A model generated the notes under the pieces. That model saw nothing but the letters and a program-made list of their open reading frames with translations, was not told where the DNA came from and did no database searches. Source: Rhodobacter sp. (GTDB lineage Bacteria; Pseudomonadota; Alphaproteobacteria; Rhodobacterales; Rhodobacteraceae). From it: 10,458 nt of DNA. Of the stretch, positions 1-7,643 are shown one piece after another. The stretch covers positions 1 through 10,458 of the forward strand of contig PNND01000071.1 in the NCBI GenBank assembly GCA_013824045.1, written 5' to 3'. The translations under genes and the position numbers were made by a program. How positions within the stretch are numbered: position 1 is the first letter of the stretch; every line of letters begins with the position of its first letter.

Positions 1-11
1 GAGGGCGCCTC

Positions 12-1448
12 ATGGCAAAGAACCGCATGCTCCAGTTCGTGACCGTCGACAAGGAGACGCCCGAGAAGCGGCCCGCCAATCTGCGCGCGCAGGATTTCCA
101 CGAGATTTACCGTGAATATGCCGCCGAAAAGGCGGCCGAACAGGCGGGGCGGTGCAGCCAGTGCGGCGTGCCCTATTGCCAATCGCATTGCCCGCTGCAC
201 AACAATATTCCCGACTGGCTGCGCCTGACCGCCGAGGGGCGGTTGCAGGAAGCCTATGAGATTTCGCAGGCGACCAACACCTTCCCCGAGATCTGTGGCC
301 GCATCTGCCCGCAAGACCGGCTGTGCGAAGGCAATTGCGTGATCGAGCAATCGGGCCATGGCACCGTGACCATCGGGTCGGTGGAGAAATACATCACCGA
401 TACGGCATGGGAGAACGGCTGGGTGCAGCCGATCCGGCCCCATGCGGAGCGGACGGAATCGGTAGGGATCATCGGGGCTGGACCCGGTGGATTGGCAGCG
501 GCGGATATGCTGCGGCGCAAGGGCGTGCAGGTGACGGTCTATGATCGGCACGATCGCGCGGGCGGGCTGCTGACCTATGGGATCCCGGGGTTCAAGCTGG
601 AAAAGCCCGTTGTCATGCAACGGATCGCGCAGCTGGAAGAGGCGGGCGTGCAATTCGTGCTGAATTGCAACGTCGGGTCTGACATCAGCTTTGACGCCAT
701 CCGGGGCCAGCATGACGCGGTGCTGATCGCTACGGGCGTGTACAAGGCGCGCGACATTTCCGCCCCCGGTGTGGGCGCGGCGGGTGTTGTGAAGGCGCTG
801 GATTATCTGACGGCGTCGAACCGCAAGAGCTTTGGCGATGATGTGCCGGAGTTCGACAGCGGCGAGTTGAATGCCGAGGGCAAGCGCGTGGTGGTGATCG
901 GCGGCGGCGACACGGCGATGGACTGCGTGCGCACGGCGATCCGGCAGGGCGCGACATCGGTGAAATGCTTGTACCGGCGCGACAAGGCGAACATGCCGGG
1001 GTCGCAGCGCGAGGTGCAGAATGCCGAGGAAGAGGGCGTGGACTTCGTCTGGCTGACCGCCCCCAAGGGGTTCACCGGGGGTGCGGCGGTTGAGGGTGTG
1101 ATCGTGCAGCGGATGCGTCTGGGCGCGCCGGATGCGACCGGGCGGCAATCGCCAGAAATCATCGAAGGCGGAGATTATGTAGAGCCTGCCGATCTGGTGG
1201 TGCAGGCGCTGGGGTTCGAGCCGGAGGAGATTCCGACGCTGTGGGGGGTGCAGGAACTTGCGGTCACCCGCTGGGGCACCATCAAGGCGGATTTCCGCAC
1301 GCATGAGACAAGCCTGCCAGGTGTTTATGCATCAGGCGATATCGTGAGGGGGGCGTCGCTGGTGGTCTGGGCGATCCGTGACGGGCGCGAGGCGGCAGAG
1401 GCGATCATGGAATATCTGGCGCAGCCTGCGCAGGTCGCTGCGGAGTAA
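12..1448 (+). CDS. gltD: Glutamate synthase (NADPH) small subunit
   Basis: GltD takes electrons from NADPH through FAD and passes them via [4Fe-4S] clusters to GltB, which forms glutamate from glutamine and 2-oxoglutarate in the cytoplasm. The 478-residue product is full length for the family. Its N-terminal third carries two cysteine groups (C48, C51, C56, C60 and C95, C99, C105, C109), the signature of the two [4Fe-4S] clusters of the beta subunit. A FAD Rossmann motif GAGPGG lies at 155-160. A second dinucleotide motif GGGDTA at 297-302 is the NADPH site. The C-terminal stretch with ASGDIVRGASLVVWAIRDGR is the conserved second FAD contact. The start is preceded by GAGGG at 1-5 with 6 nt spacing, so the gene is complete, although its promoter lies outside the window. 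It is the first visible gene of a run ending in gltB. Related flavoproteins (dihydropyrimidine dehydrogenase N-terminus, sulfide dehydrogenase subunits) share this fold, but gltB downstream settles the call. Confidence 0.97.
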   Translation: MAKNRMLQFVTVDKETPEKRPANLRAQDFHEIYREYAAEKAAEQAGRCSQCGVPYCQSHCPLHNNIPDWLRLTAEGRLQEAYEISQATNTFPEICGRICPQDRLCEGNCVIEQSGHGTVTIGSVEKYITDTAWENGWVQPIRPHAERTESVGIIGAGPGGLAAADMLRRKGVQVTVYDRHDRAGGLLTYGIPGFKLEKPVVMQRIAQLEEAGVQFVLNCNVGSDISFDAIRGQHDAVLIATGVYKARDISAPGVGAAGVVKALDYLTASNRKSFGDDVPEFDSGELNAEGKRVVVIGGGDTAMDCVRTAIRQGATSVKCLYRRDKANMPGSQREVQNAEEEGVDFVWLTAPKGFTGGAAVEGVIVQRMRLGAPDATGRQSPEIIEGGDYVEPADLVVQALGFEPEEIPTLWGVQELAVTRWGTIKADFRTHETSLPGVYASGDIVRGASLVVWAIRDGREAAEAIMEYLAQPAQVAAE

Positions 1449-1458
1449 GGGTTTGGTC

Positions 1459-2235
1459 ATGTCGGGCGGCGAGGGTTTGAACAGCGCAGGCGGCGGGGCA
1501 GAGGCCCCTGCCCCGCTGCGGCTGGACATTCCCCTCCTGCGCAAGGATCGGCGGCTGTGGGTGTGGTGGCATCGCGGACAAAGCCGGCGGTTGGTGGTGG
1601 TGTTTTCATCCGTAGGGCATGGGCCGAAGACGCCGCCCGTGCTGGAATTCGCGCAAAGCGCGACGGCAGGGGGGCGGGACAGCGCCGTGTTCATCGCGGA
1701 CCCGCAGCGCAGCTGGCTGAATGCGCCGGAACTGATCGAGGAGATCGTCGAGGTGATCGAGGCGGCGCGCGATGAGATCGGCGCCGACGAGACGGTGACG
1801 CTGGGCTATTCCATGGGGGGCTTTGCTGCGCTTGTGATCGGGGGGTTTGTGCCTGTTCACGCCGCGCTGGCCTTTTCGCCGCAGATGTCGATCGACCCGG
1901 AACTGGTGCCGGATGAGGGGCGCTGGATGCGGTATCGTAGCCGGATCGGTGCGATCCGCATCCGCTCGGCCGCGGACCATATGGCGGCTGGCACCGTGCA
2001 TCACATCATCATGGGATCGTCGCGGCTGGAAAAGCCGCAGCGGCGGCTGTTGCCGCAGGCGGCCAATGCCAACCTATATTTCCTGCCCAAGACGCAGCAT
2101 GACACCGCGCCGCGGATCAAGCAGGCAGGGCTATTGCCCGCCGTTCTGGACCATGCCTTTTCACGGCGCAGCGATGCCCTTGCGGCCCTGCTGTTGCAGA
2201 CATTGAACGCCCGCAGCCAAGGACTTGCCGCATGA
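1459..2235 (+). CDS. Alpha/beta-hydrolase-like protein of unknown substrate
   Basis: This 258-residue protein is not one I recognise by name. A strand-like segment (RRLVVVFSSVG) near residues 44-54 is followed by GYSMGG at 116-121, a classical nucleophile elbow with S118 as candidate catalytic serine. H214, in the TQHDTA segment after a predicted strand (NLYFLPK), is well placed to be the triad histidine; I cannot assign the acid with confidence. There is no signal peptide or membrane segment, so it is probably cytoplasmic. I chose the ATG at 1459 because it lies 10 nt after the gltD stop with AAGGG (1447-1451) upstream. The reading frame stays open further upstream, but a start there would run deep into gltD and add an Arg-rich tail. 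Its stop overlaps the next start in an ATGA, implying translational coupling. The position between gltD and gltB suggests co-expression with glutamate synthase, but nothing in the sequence links it to nitrogen metabolism. The hydrolase fold is an inference from motifs. Confidence 0.8.
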   Translation: MSGGEGLNSAGGGAEAPAPLRLDIPLLRKDRRLWVWWHRGQSRRLVVVFSSVGHGPKTPPVLEFAQSATAGGRDSAVFIADPQRSWLNAPELIEEIVEVIEAARDEIGADETVTLGYSMGGFAALVIGGFVPVHAALAFSPQMSIDPELVPDEGRWMRYRSRIGAIRIRSAADHMAAGTVHHIIMGSSRLEKPQRRLLPQAANANLYFLPKTQHDTAPRIKQAGLLPAVLDHAFSRRSDALAALLLQTLNARSQGLAA

Positions 2236-2936
2236 TCCGCGCCCTTCTGCCCCTGTTGCCCTTTATTGCCATCGGCAGCGCCTCGCCCGCCTTTGCGTCG
2301 TCCTTCACCCCGCCGGAGGGCTGCACCACCTTCATGACGGTGCAGGCCAAGGGGTGCCGGGTATCGAACCATTACAAGTGCACGGCGGATACGCCCGGCG
2401 ATCAGTGGCGGACGGATTTCGATCAGGAAGGGCCGTTCTTCATGTCGCGAATCGACAGCGAGGCGCAGTGGGTGGAAAGCTATGAGATCAACCCGCCCGT
2501 GAAGCAGCTGCTGGACCCCAGCCCGGCGGACCCGGCCTCGTTCTCCGAATTGCTGGCGACGGGGAATGACAATTACATCTTCGGCCTGTCCGATGACACA
2601 GGTGAGCGCACGACCGTGCGCGGCGGCGACCGGCTGACCGGGCGGCAAGTGGTGATCGACGGGATCACCTTGCAGGAGACCGAGTTCAATTTCACCGAGA
2701 CCGATCTGTCGGGCAACGTGCTGCGCCGGTCGCGCGGGAATGAATACATCCATCCCGAATGGCGGCTGTTCTTTTCCGGCCCGTCGCAATGGGATGGCGG
2801 CGATGGAAACTATCTGCCGCTGGACGGCAGCCCGGTTCAATTCATCTTTCCGGGGGAACCCGGGTTTGCCAGCACCCAACCGCTGTTCGACTGCGACGCC
2901 GTGATGTCGTCGTTACAGACTTTGCCCAAGTTGTAA
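2232..2936 (+). CDS. Secreted protein of unknown function with four cysteines
   Basis: The 234-residue product begins with a Sec-type signal peptide: a short basic start (MIR), a hydrophobic core over about residues 4-17, and an AFA motif at 20-22 that predicts cleavage before S23. The mature protein of about 212 residues is therefore expected in the periplasm or outside. It has four cysteines: C31, C42 and C50 close together near the mature N-terminus, and C221 near the C-terminus. An even number of cysteines in an exported protein suggests disulfides. There is no lipobox cysteine at the cleavage site and no further transmembrane helix. The middle is rich in acidic, polar and aromatic residues, compatible with a beta-rich domain; I recognise no enzyme motif. 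The start overlaps the upstream hydrolase stop (ATGA), and the stop codon overlaps the gltB ribosome binding site. An exported protein between two cytoplasmic glutamate synthase subunits is odd. I would not assign a function. Confidence 0.85.
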   Translation: MIRALLPLLPFIAIGSASPAFASSFTPPEGCTTFMTVQAKGCRVSNHYKCTADTPGDQWRTDFDQEGPFFMSRIDSEAQWVESYEINPPVKQLLDPSPADPASFSELLATGNDNYIFGLSDDTGERTTVRGGDRLTGRQVVIDGITLQETEFNFTETDLSGNVLRRSRGNEYIHPEWRLFFSGPSQWDGGDGNYLPLDGSPVQFIFPGEPGFASTQPLFDCDAVMSSLQTLPKL

Positions 2937-2941
2937 GGAGG
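2935..2941 (+). promoter_or_regulatory. Strong Shine-Dalgarno for gltB
   Basis: AAGGAGG, a near-perfect anti-16S match, sits 8 nt before the gltB ATG at 2950 and shares two bases with the TAA (2934-2936) of the upstream gene. It is the best ribosome binding site in the window. It fixes the gltB start and suggests that gltB is translated efficiently even though it is the fourth gene of the run. Confidence 0.85.
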
Positions 2942-2949
2942 CCCGAGCC

Positions 2950-5900
2950 ATGACGATCTATGATGATGCCTGGGTGAAGGCCGAAGAGGCAAAGCGGCAG
3001 TGGCTGCATGAGAATGGTCTCTATAAGGACGATGACGAGCATTCGTCCTGCGGAGTGGGATTGGTGGTCGCGGTCAGCGGCAAGCCTTCGCGCAAGGTGG
3101 TGCAGGCGGGGATCGACGCGCTGAAGGCGATCTGGCACCGGGGCGCAGTGGATGCGGATGGCAAGACCGGCGACGGTGCGGGCATCCATTTGCAGATTCC
3201 GGTGAAGTTTTTCTATGATGTGGTGCGCCGCACGGGGCATGAGCCCGACCAGAACAAGCTGATCGCGGTGGGGCAGGTGTTCCTTCCGCGCACGGATTTC
3301 GGCGCGCAGGAGCGGTGCCGGACCATCGTGGAGACGGAAGTCCTGCGGATGGGGCATTACATCTATGGCTGGCGGCACGTGCCGGTGAATACCGAAGTTC
3401 TGGGCGAGAAGGCCAATGCGACGCGGCCCGAGATCGAGCAGATCCTGATCCGCTGCGAGAAGGACATCGATCAGGAACAGTTCGAGCGCGAGCTCTACAT
3501 CATCCGCCGCCGGATAGAGAAGGCGGCGCTGGCGGCGCAGATTCAGGGGCTGTACCTGTGCAGCCTGTCCTGCCGGAGCATCATCTATAAGGGTATGATG
3601 CTGGCCGAGCAGGTGGCGGTGTTCTATCCGGACCTGACGGACGAACGGTTTGAATCGTCTTTTGCCATCTATCACCAGCGCTATTCCACCAACACTTTCC
3701 CGCAATGGTGGCTGGCGCAGCCGTTCCGGATGCTGGCCCATAACGGCGAGATCAACACGCTGAAGGGCAACGTCAACTGGATGCGGAGCCATGAGATCCG
3801 CATGGCAAGCAACAACTTTGGCGAGGCGGCCGAGGACATCAAACCGATCATCCCGGCGGGGACATCGGACAGCGGCGCGCTGGACGCGGTGTTCGAAGTG
3901 CTGGTGCGGTCGGGCCGTTCCGCGCCAATGGCCAAGACAATGCTGGTGCCGGAGGCGTGGTCGAAGACAACGACCGACATGCCGCAAGCTTGGGCGGATA
4001 TGTATGCCTATTGCAACAGCGTGATGGAGCCGTGGGACGGCCCTGCCGCGCTGGCCATGACGGATGGGCGCTGGGTCTGCGGCGGGTTGGACCGCAACGG
4101 TCTGCGGCCGATGCGCTATGTCATCACCGGGGATGGACTGCTGATCGCAGGGTCGGAAGCCGGGATGGTGCCGGTAGATGAAACCACGGTGCGCGAAAAG
4201 GGCGCGCTGGGGCCGGGGCAGATGATCGCGGTCGATATGGCCGAGGGGCGGCTGTATCACGACGCCGAAATGAAGGACAAACTGGCCGCGAGCCAGCCCT
4301 ATGGCGATTGGATCGACAAGATTGTCGATCTGAACAGCCTGCTGCGCGATGTGCCGGAAAGCGCGTTGTTCAGCGGCGCAGACCTGCGCCGCCGCCAGAT
4401 TGCCGCCGGGTATACGGTGGAGGAGCTAGAGCAGGTGCTGGCCCCGATGGCCGAGGATGGCAAGGAGATGGTCGCCAGCATGGGGGATGATACCCCGGCG
4501 GCGGTGCTGTCGAAGGTCTATCGCCCGCTGAGCCATTTCTTCCGCCAGAATTTCAGCCAAGTGACCAACCCGCCGATCGACTCGCTGCGCGAAGGACGGG
4601 TGATGAGCCTGAAGACGCGGTTCGGCAATTTGCGGAACGTGCTGGATGAAAACTCCAGCCAGACCGAGATTCTCGTGCTGGAAAGCCCGTTCATCGCGAA
4701 TGCCGAGTTTGATGTGATGGTGAAGCAGTTCGGCGATCAGGTGGCCTTCATCGACTGCACCTTCCCGGTATCGCCGGGGCTGGATGATCTGCGGCAAGGG
4801 TTGGAGCGCATCCGGGCCGAGGCCGAGGATGCCGTGCGGTCGGGGGCGGGGCATCTGGTGCTGACGGATCAGCATCAGGGCGAGGACCGCGTGCCGATGC
4901 CGATGATCCTGGCCACCAGCGCGGTACATAGCTGGCTGACGCGCAAGGGGCTGCGGACCTTCTGTTCGGTGAACGTGCGGTCGGCAGAGTGCATTGATCC
5001 GCATTATTTTGCGGTGCTGATCGGCTGTGGAGCCACCACGGTCAACGCCTATCTGGCGCAGGATTCGATTGCCGACCGGATTTCGCGCGGGCTGCTGGAT
5101 GGCAGCCTGACCGATGCGATGCGCCGCTATCGCGATGCCATCGATGCGGGACTGCTCAAGATCATGTCGAAGATGGGGATTTCGGTCATCTCCAGCTATC
5201 GCGGGGGGCTGAACTTCGAGGCGGTAGGTCTGAGCCGTGCGATGGTGGCGGAGTATTTCCCCGGCATGCATTCCCGGATTTCCGGGATCGGTCTGACGGG
5301 GATCGAGCAGAAGCTGGAAGAGGTGCATGCCAAGGGCTGGCTGGGCGGCACGGATGTGCTGCCCATCGGCGGGTTCTACAAAGCGCGGCGGTCGGGCGAG
5401 AAGCACGCTTGGGAAGCGCAGACGATGCACATGCTGCAATCGGCCTGCGACCGGGCGAGCTATGACCTGTGGAAGCAGTATTCTGCCGCGATGCGGGCCA
5501 ACCCGCCAATCCATCTGCGTGACCTTTTGGACATCAAGACGCTGGGCAAGCCCGTGCCGATTGAAGAGGTGGAGAGCATCACCAGCATCCGCAAGCGGTT
5601 CGTGACGCCGGGGATGAGCCTTGGCGCTCTGTCACCCGAGGCGCACAAGACGCTGAACGTGGCGATGAATCGGATCGGGGCCAAAAGCGACTCGGGCGAG
5701 GGTGGCGAGGACCCGGCGCATTTTGTGCCGGAGCCGAATGGTGACAACCCGTCGGCCAAGATCAAGCAGGTGGCATCTGGCCGCTTTGGCGTGACGGCGG
5801 AATACCTGAACGCTTGTGAGGAATTGGAGATCAAGGTGGCGCAGGGCGCGAAGCCCGGCGAGGGCGGGCAGTTGCCCGGTATGAAGGTTACGGCGCTGAT

Positions 5901-7488
5901 CGCGCGGCTGCGCCATTCGACGCCGGGGGTGACGCTGATTTCGCCGCCGCCGCACCATGACATCTATTCGATCGAGGATCTGGCGCAGCTGATCTATGAC
6001 CTGAAGCAGATCAACCCGCGCGCCAAGGTGACGGTGAAGCTGGTGTCCTCATCCGGCGTGGGGACGATTGCGGCAGGTGTGGCCAAGGCCAAAGCCGACG
6101 TCATCCTGATTTCCGGGCACAATGGCGGGACGGGCGCTTCGCCGGCCACTTCGATCAAATATGCGGGCCTGCCTTGGGAAATGGGGCTGACCGAGGCGCA
6201 TCAGGTGCTGTCGATGAATAACCTGCGCGAGCGGGTGACGCTGCGCACGGATGGCGGGCTGCGGACCGGGCGCGATGTGGTGATGGCGGCGATGCTGGGG
6301 GCCGAGGAATACGGCATCGGCACGGCGGCACTGATCGCCATGGGCTGCATCATGGTGCGCCAGTGCCAGAGCAATACCTGCCCCGTGGGCGTCTGCACCC
6401 AGAATGAAAGCTTGCGCGCCAAGTTCACCGGCAATGCCGACAAGGTGGTGAACCTGATCACCTTCTATGCGCAGGAAGTGCGGGAAATTCTGGCCCAGAT
6501 CGGTGCGCGGTCGATGGATGAGATCATCGGGCGGGCGGACCTGCTGACGCAGGTGAGCCGGGGCCATGCCGCGCTGGATGATCTGGACCTGAACCCGCTT
6601 CTGATCACGGTCGATGGGGCATCGAAGATCACCTATGACCGGTCGAAACCGCGCAATGCGGTGCCCGACACGCTGGATGCCGAGATCATCCGCGATGGTG
6701 CACGGTTCTTCGAGGATGGCGAGAAGATGCAACTATCCTATGCGGTGCGAAACACGCATCGCACCATCGGGACGCGGGCATCGAGCCATATCGTGAAGAA
6801 ATTCGGGATGCGGAACAGCCTGCAACAGGACCATCTGACGGTGAAGCTGTCGGGGTCTTGCGGGCAATCGCTGGGGGCCTTTGCGGTGCAGGGGTTGAAG
6901 ATCGAAGTGCAGGGCGATGCCAACGATTACGTGGGCAAGGGCCTGTCGGGCGGGATGATCACCGTGCGGCCGATGATGTCTTCGCCGCTGCGGGCGGAGG
7001 AGAACACGATCATCGGGAACACTGTCCTTTATGGTGCGACGGACGGGTATCTCTTTGCCAGCGGTCGCGCAGGGGAGCGTTTCGCGGTGCGCAATTCGGG
7101 CGCCAAGGTGGTGGTCGAGGGCTGTGGATCGAACGGCTGCGAATACATGACCGGCGGGGTTGCGGTGATCCTTGGGCGGATCGGCGCGAACTTTGGCGCG
7201 GGGATGACCGGGGGGATGGCCTATGTCTATGATCCCGAGGGCGTGGCCGAGGATTTCATGAACCTCGAGTCGATCCTGACCTGCGGCATCGGCCATCCGC
7301 ATTGGGAGGCGCAGGTGAAGGGGCTGATCGAGCGGCATTATGCCGAGACGGGGTCGCGGATCGCTGGGCGCATTCTGGCCGATTGGGAAGCTGAGAAGCG
7401 CAACTTCCTGCAAGTCTGCCCGAAAGAGATGCTGCCGCATCTTGCGCATCCGCTGTCGGACGAGGCGGCGAAGGTTCCGGCTGAGTAA
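2950..7488 (+). CDS. gltB: Glutamate synthase (NADPH) large subunit
   Basis: GltB releases ammonia from glutamine in its N-terminal amidotransferase domain and channels it to the FMN site, where 2-oxoglutarate is converted to glutamate. The 1512-residue product matches the usual bacterial length. A 33-residue propeptide precedes C34 (context SSCGVG), which becomes the N-terminal nucleophile after processing. The class-II glutaminase motif HNGEIN is at 264-269 and the CGGLDRNGLRPMRY segment follows at about 374-387. A central linker domain spans roughly 465-770. The FMN-binding barrel follows, with SGHNGGTGASP from S1055. The [3Fe-4S] ligands have the expected C-X5-C-X4-C spacing (C1133, C1139, C1144). 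The C-terminal Gly-rich beta-helix domain, about 1290-1450, includes GCGSNGCEYMTGG. The start is supported by AAGGAGG upstream. It pairs with GltD encoded at the head of the same run. No frameshift or missing catalytic residue is visible. Ferredoxin-dependent GltS has a similar domain layout, but the accompanying gltD favours the NADPH enzyme. Confidence 0.98.
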   Translation: MTIYDDAWVKAEEAKRQWLHENGLYKDDDEHSSCGVGLVVAVSGKPSRKVVQAGIDALKAIWHRGAVDADGKTGDGAGIHLQIPVKFFYDVVRRTGHEPDQNKLIAVGQVFLPRTDFGAQERCRTIVETEVLRMGHYIYGWRHVPVNTEVLGEKANATRPEIEQILIRCEKDIDQEQFERELYIIRRRIEKAALAAQIQGLYLCSLSCRSIIYKGMMLAEQVAVFYPDLTDERFESSFAIYHQRYSTNTFPQWWLAQPFRMLAHNGEINTLKGNVNWMRSHEIRMASNNFGEAAEDIKPIIPAGTSDSGALDAVFEVLVRSGRSAPMAKTMLVPEAWSKTTTDMPQAWADMYAYCNSVMEPWDGPAALAMTDGRWVCGGLDRNGLRPMRYVITGDGLLIAGSEAGMVPVDETTVREKGALGPGQMIAVDMAEGRLYHDAEMKDKLAASQPYGDWIDKIVDLNSLLRDVPESALFSGADLRRRQIAAGYTVEELEQVLAPMAEDGKEMVASMGDDTPAAVLSKVYRPLSHFFRQNFSQVTNPPIDSLREGRVMSLKTRFGNLRNVLDENSSQTEILVLESPFIANAEFDVMVKQFGDQVAFIDCTFPVSPGLDDLRQGLERIRAEAEDAVRSGAGHLVLTDQHQGEDRVPMPMILATSAVHSWLTRKGLRTFCSVNVRSAECIDPHYFAVLIGCGATTVNAYLAQDSIADRISRGLLDGSLTDAMRRYRDAIDAGLLKIMSKMGISVISSYRGGLNFEAVGLSRAMVAEYFPGMHSRISGIGLTGIEQKLEEVHAKGWLGGTDVLPIGGFYKARRSGEKHAWEAQTMHMLQSACDRASYDLWKQYSAAMRANPPIHLRDLLDIKTLGKPVPIEEVESITSIRKRFVTPGMSLGALSPEAHKTLNVAMNRIGAKSDSGEGGEDPAHFVPEPNGDNPSAKIKQVASGRFGVTAEYLNACEELEIKVAQGAKPGEGGQLPGMKVTALIARLRHSTPGVTLISPPPHHDIYSIEDLAQLIYDLKQINPRAKVTVKLVSSSGVGTIAAGVAKAKADVILISGHNGGTGASPATSIKYAGLPWEMGLTEAHQVLSMNNLRERVTLRTDGGLRTGRDVVMAAMLGAEEYGIGTAALIAMGCIMVRQCQSNTCPVGVCTQNESLRAKFTGNADKVVNLITFYAQEVREILAQIGARSMDEIIGRADLLTQVSRGHAALDDLDLNPLLITVDGASKITYDRSKPRNAVPDTLDAEIIRDGARFFEDGEKMQLSYAVRNTHRTIGTRASSHIVKKFGMRNSLQQDHLTVKLSGSCGQSLGAFAVQGLKIEVQGDANDYVGKGLSGGMITVRPMMSSPLRAEENTIIGNTVLYGATDGYLFASGRAGERFAVRNSGAKVVVEGCGSNGCEYMTGGVAVILGRIGANFGAGMTGGMAYVYDPEGVAEDFMNLESILTCGIGHPHWEAQVKGLIERHYAETGSRIAGRILADWEAEKRNFLQVCPKEMLPHLAHPLSDEAAKVPAE

Positions 7489-7506
7489 GGCATGGGCGGC
7501 CCCAAC

Positions 7507-7526
7507 GAATTTTCATGCGAAAATTC
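7507..7526. repeat. AT-stem hairpin 1 (GAATTTTC/GAAAATTC)
   Basis: A perfect 8-bp inverted repeat, GAATTTTC at 7507-7514 and GAAAATTC at 7519-7526, encloses an ATGC loop and begins 18 nt after the gltB stop. Its AT-rich stem stands out from the GC-rich surroundings. It could act as an mRNA 3'-end stabiliser or weak terminator for the gltB transcript, but no T-run follows, so a classical rho-independent terminator is unlikely. It resembles the hairpins at 7543 and 9143. Confidence 0.6.
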
Positions 7527-7536
7527 AGGGGCCGCC

Positions 7537-7570
7537 GCGCCTGATTTTTCGCGGGAAAAATCGCGGGCGC
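7537..7570. repeat. AT-stem hairpin 2 with GC-rich outer stem
   Basis: The core is a perfect 8-bp inverted repeat, GATTTTTC (7543-7550) and GAAAAATC (7555-7562), with a GCGG loop. A T-G wobble and an outer GCGCC (7537-7541) / GGCGC (7566-7570) pairing extend it, leaving a 2-nt bulge (7564-7565) on the 3' side. It lies in the gap between gltB and mtgA, only 16 nt after hairpin 1. The extended stem makes it the most stable-looking candidate 3'-end structure after gltB, though no T-tract follows. Confidence 0.6.
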
Positions 7571-7643
7571 GGGTTGGGGCGGCGGGCTGGTGCCGACCGC
7601 GCACCTTGACCCCGCCACCCTGCCCGTGGCTATTGTCGCCGCG

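Noticed and set aside
1378..1458. Upstream extension of the hydrolase-like gene into gltD
   Set aside because: It would overlap gltD by 71 nt and add an Arg/Trp-rich tail; the ATG at 1459 has a ribosome site and normal operon spacing.
2842..4260. Long open frame on the minus strand (472 codons) opposite gltB and the end of the secreted gene
   Set aside because: It is antisense to the strongly conserved gltB, its translation is His/Arg/Pro-rich low-complexity typical of GC-rich shadow frames, and it shows no domain.
4426..5514. Long minus-strand frame (362 codons) inside gltB
   Set aside because: It arises from G/C-ending codons of gltB on the other strand, has shadow-like His/Arg/Pro composition, and no plausible ribosome site or domain.
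6346..6396. Extra cysteine in the GltB iron-sulfur loop (CPVGVC, C1149)
   Set aside because: To my recollection other alphaproteobacterial GltB proteins have the same CPVGVC sequence, so it is not an anomaly; the three cluster ligands keep standard spacing.
7507..7570. Rho-independent terminator after gltB
   Set aside because: The hairpins are real but neither is followed by a T-tract, so they are listed as repeats and not as a classical terminator.
7590..7643. GTG start for mtgA adding 18 residues
   Set aside because: The added residues do not resemble an MtgA N-terminus, and the ATG at 7644 gives a normal-length protein; the GTG cannot be fully excluded.
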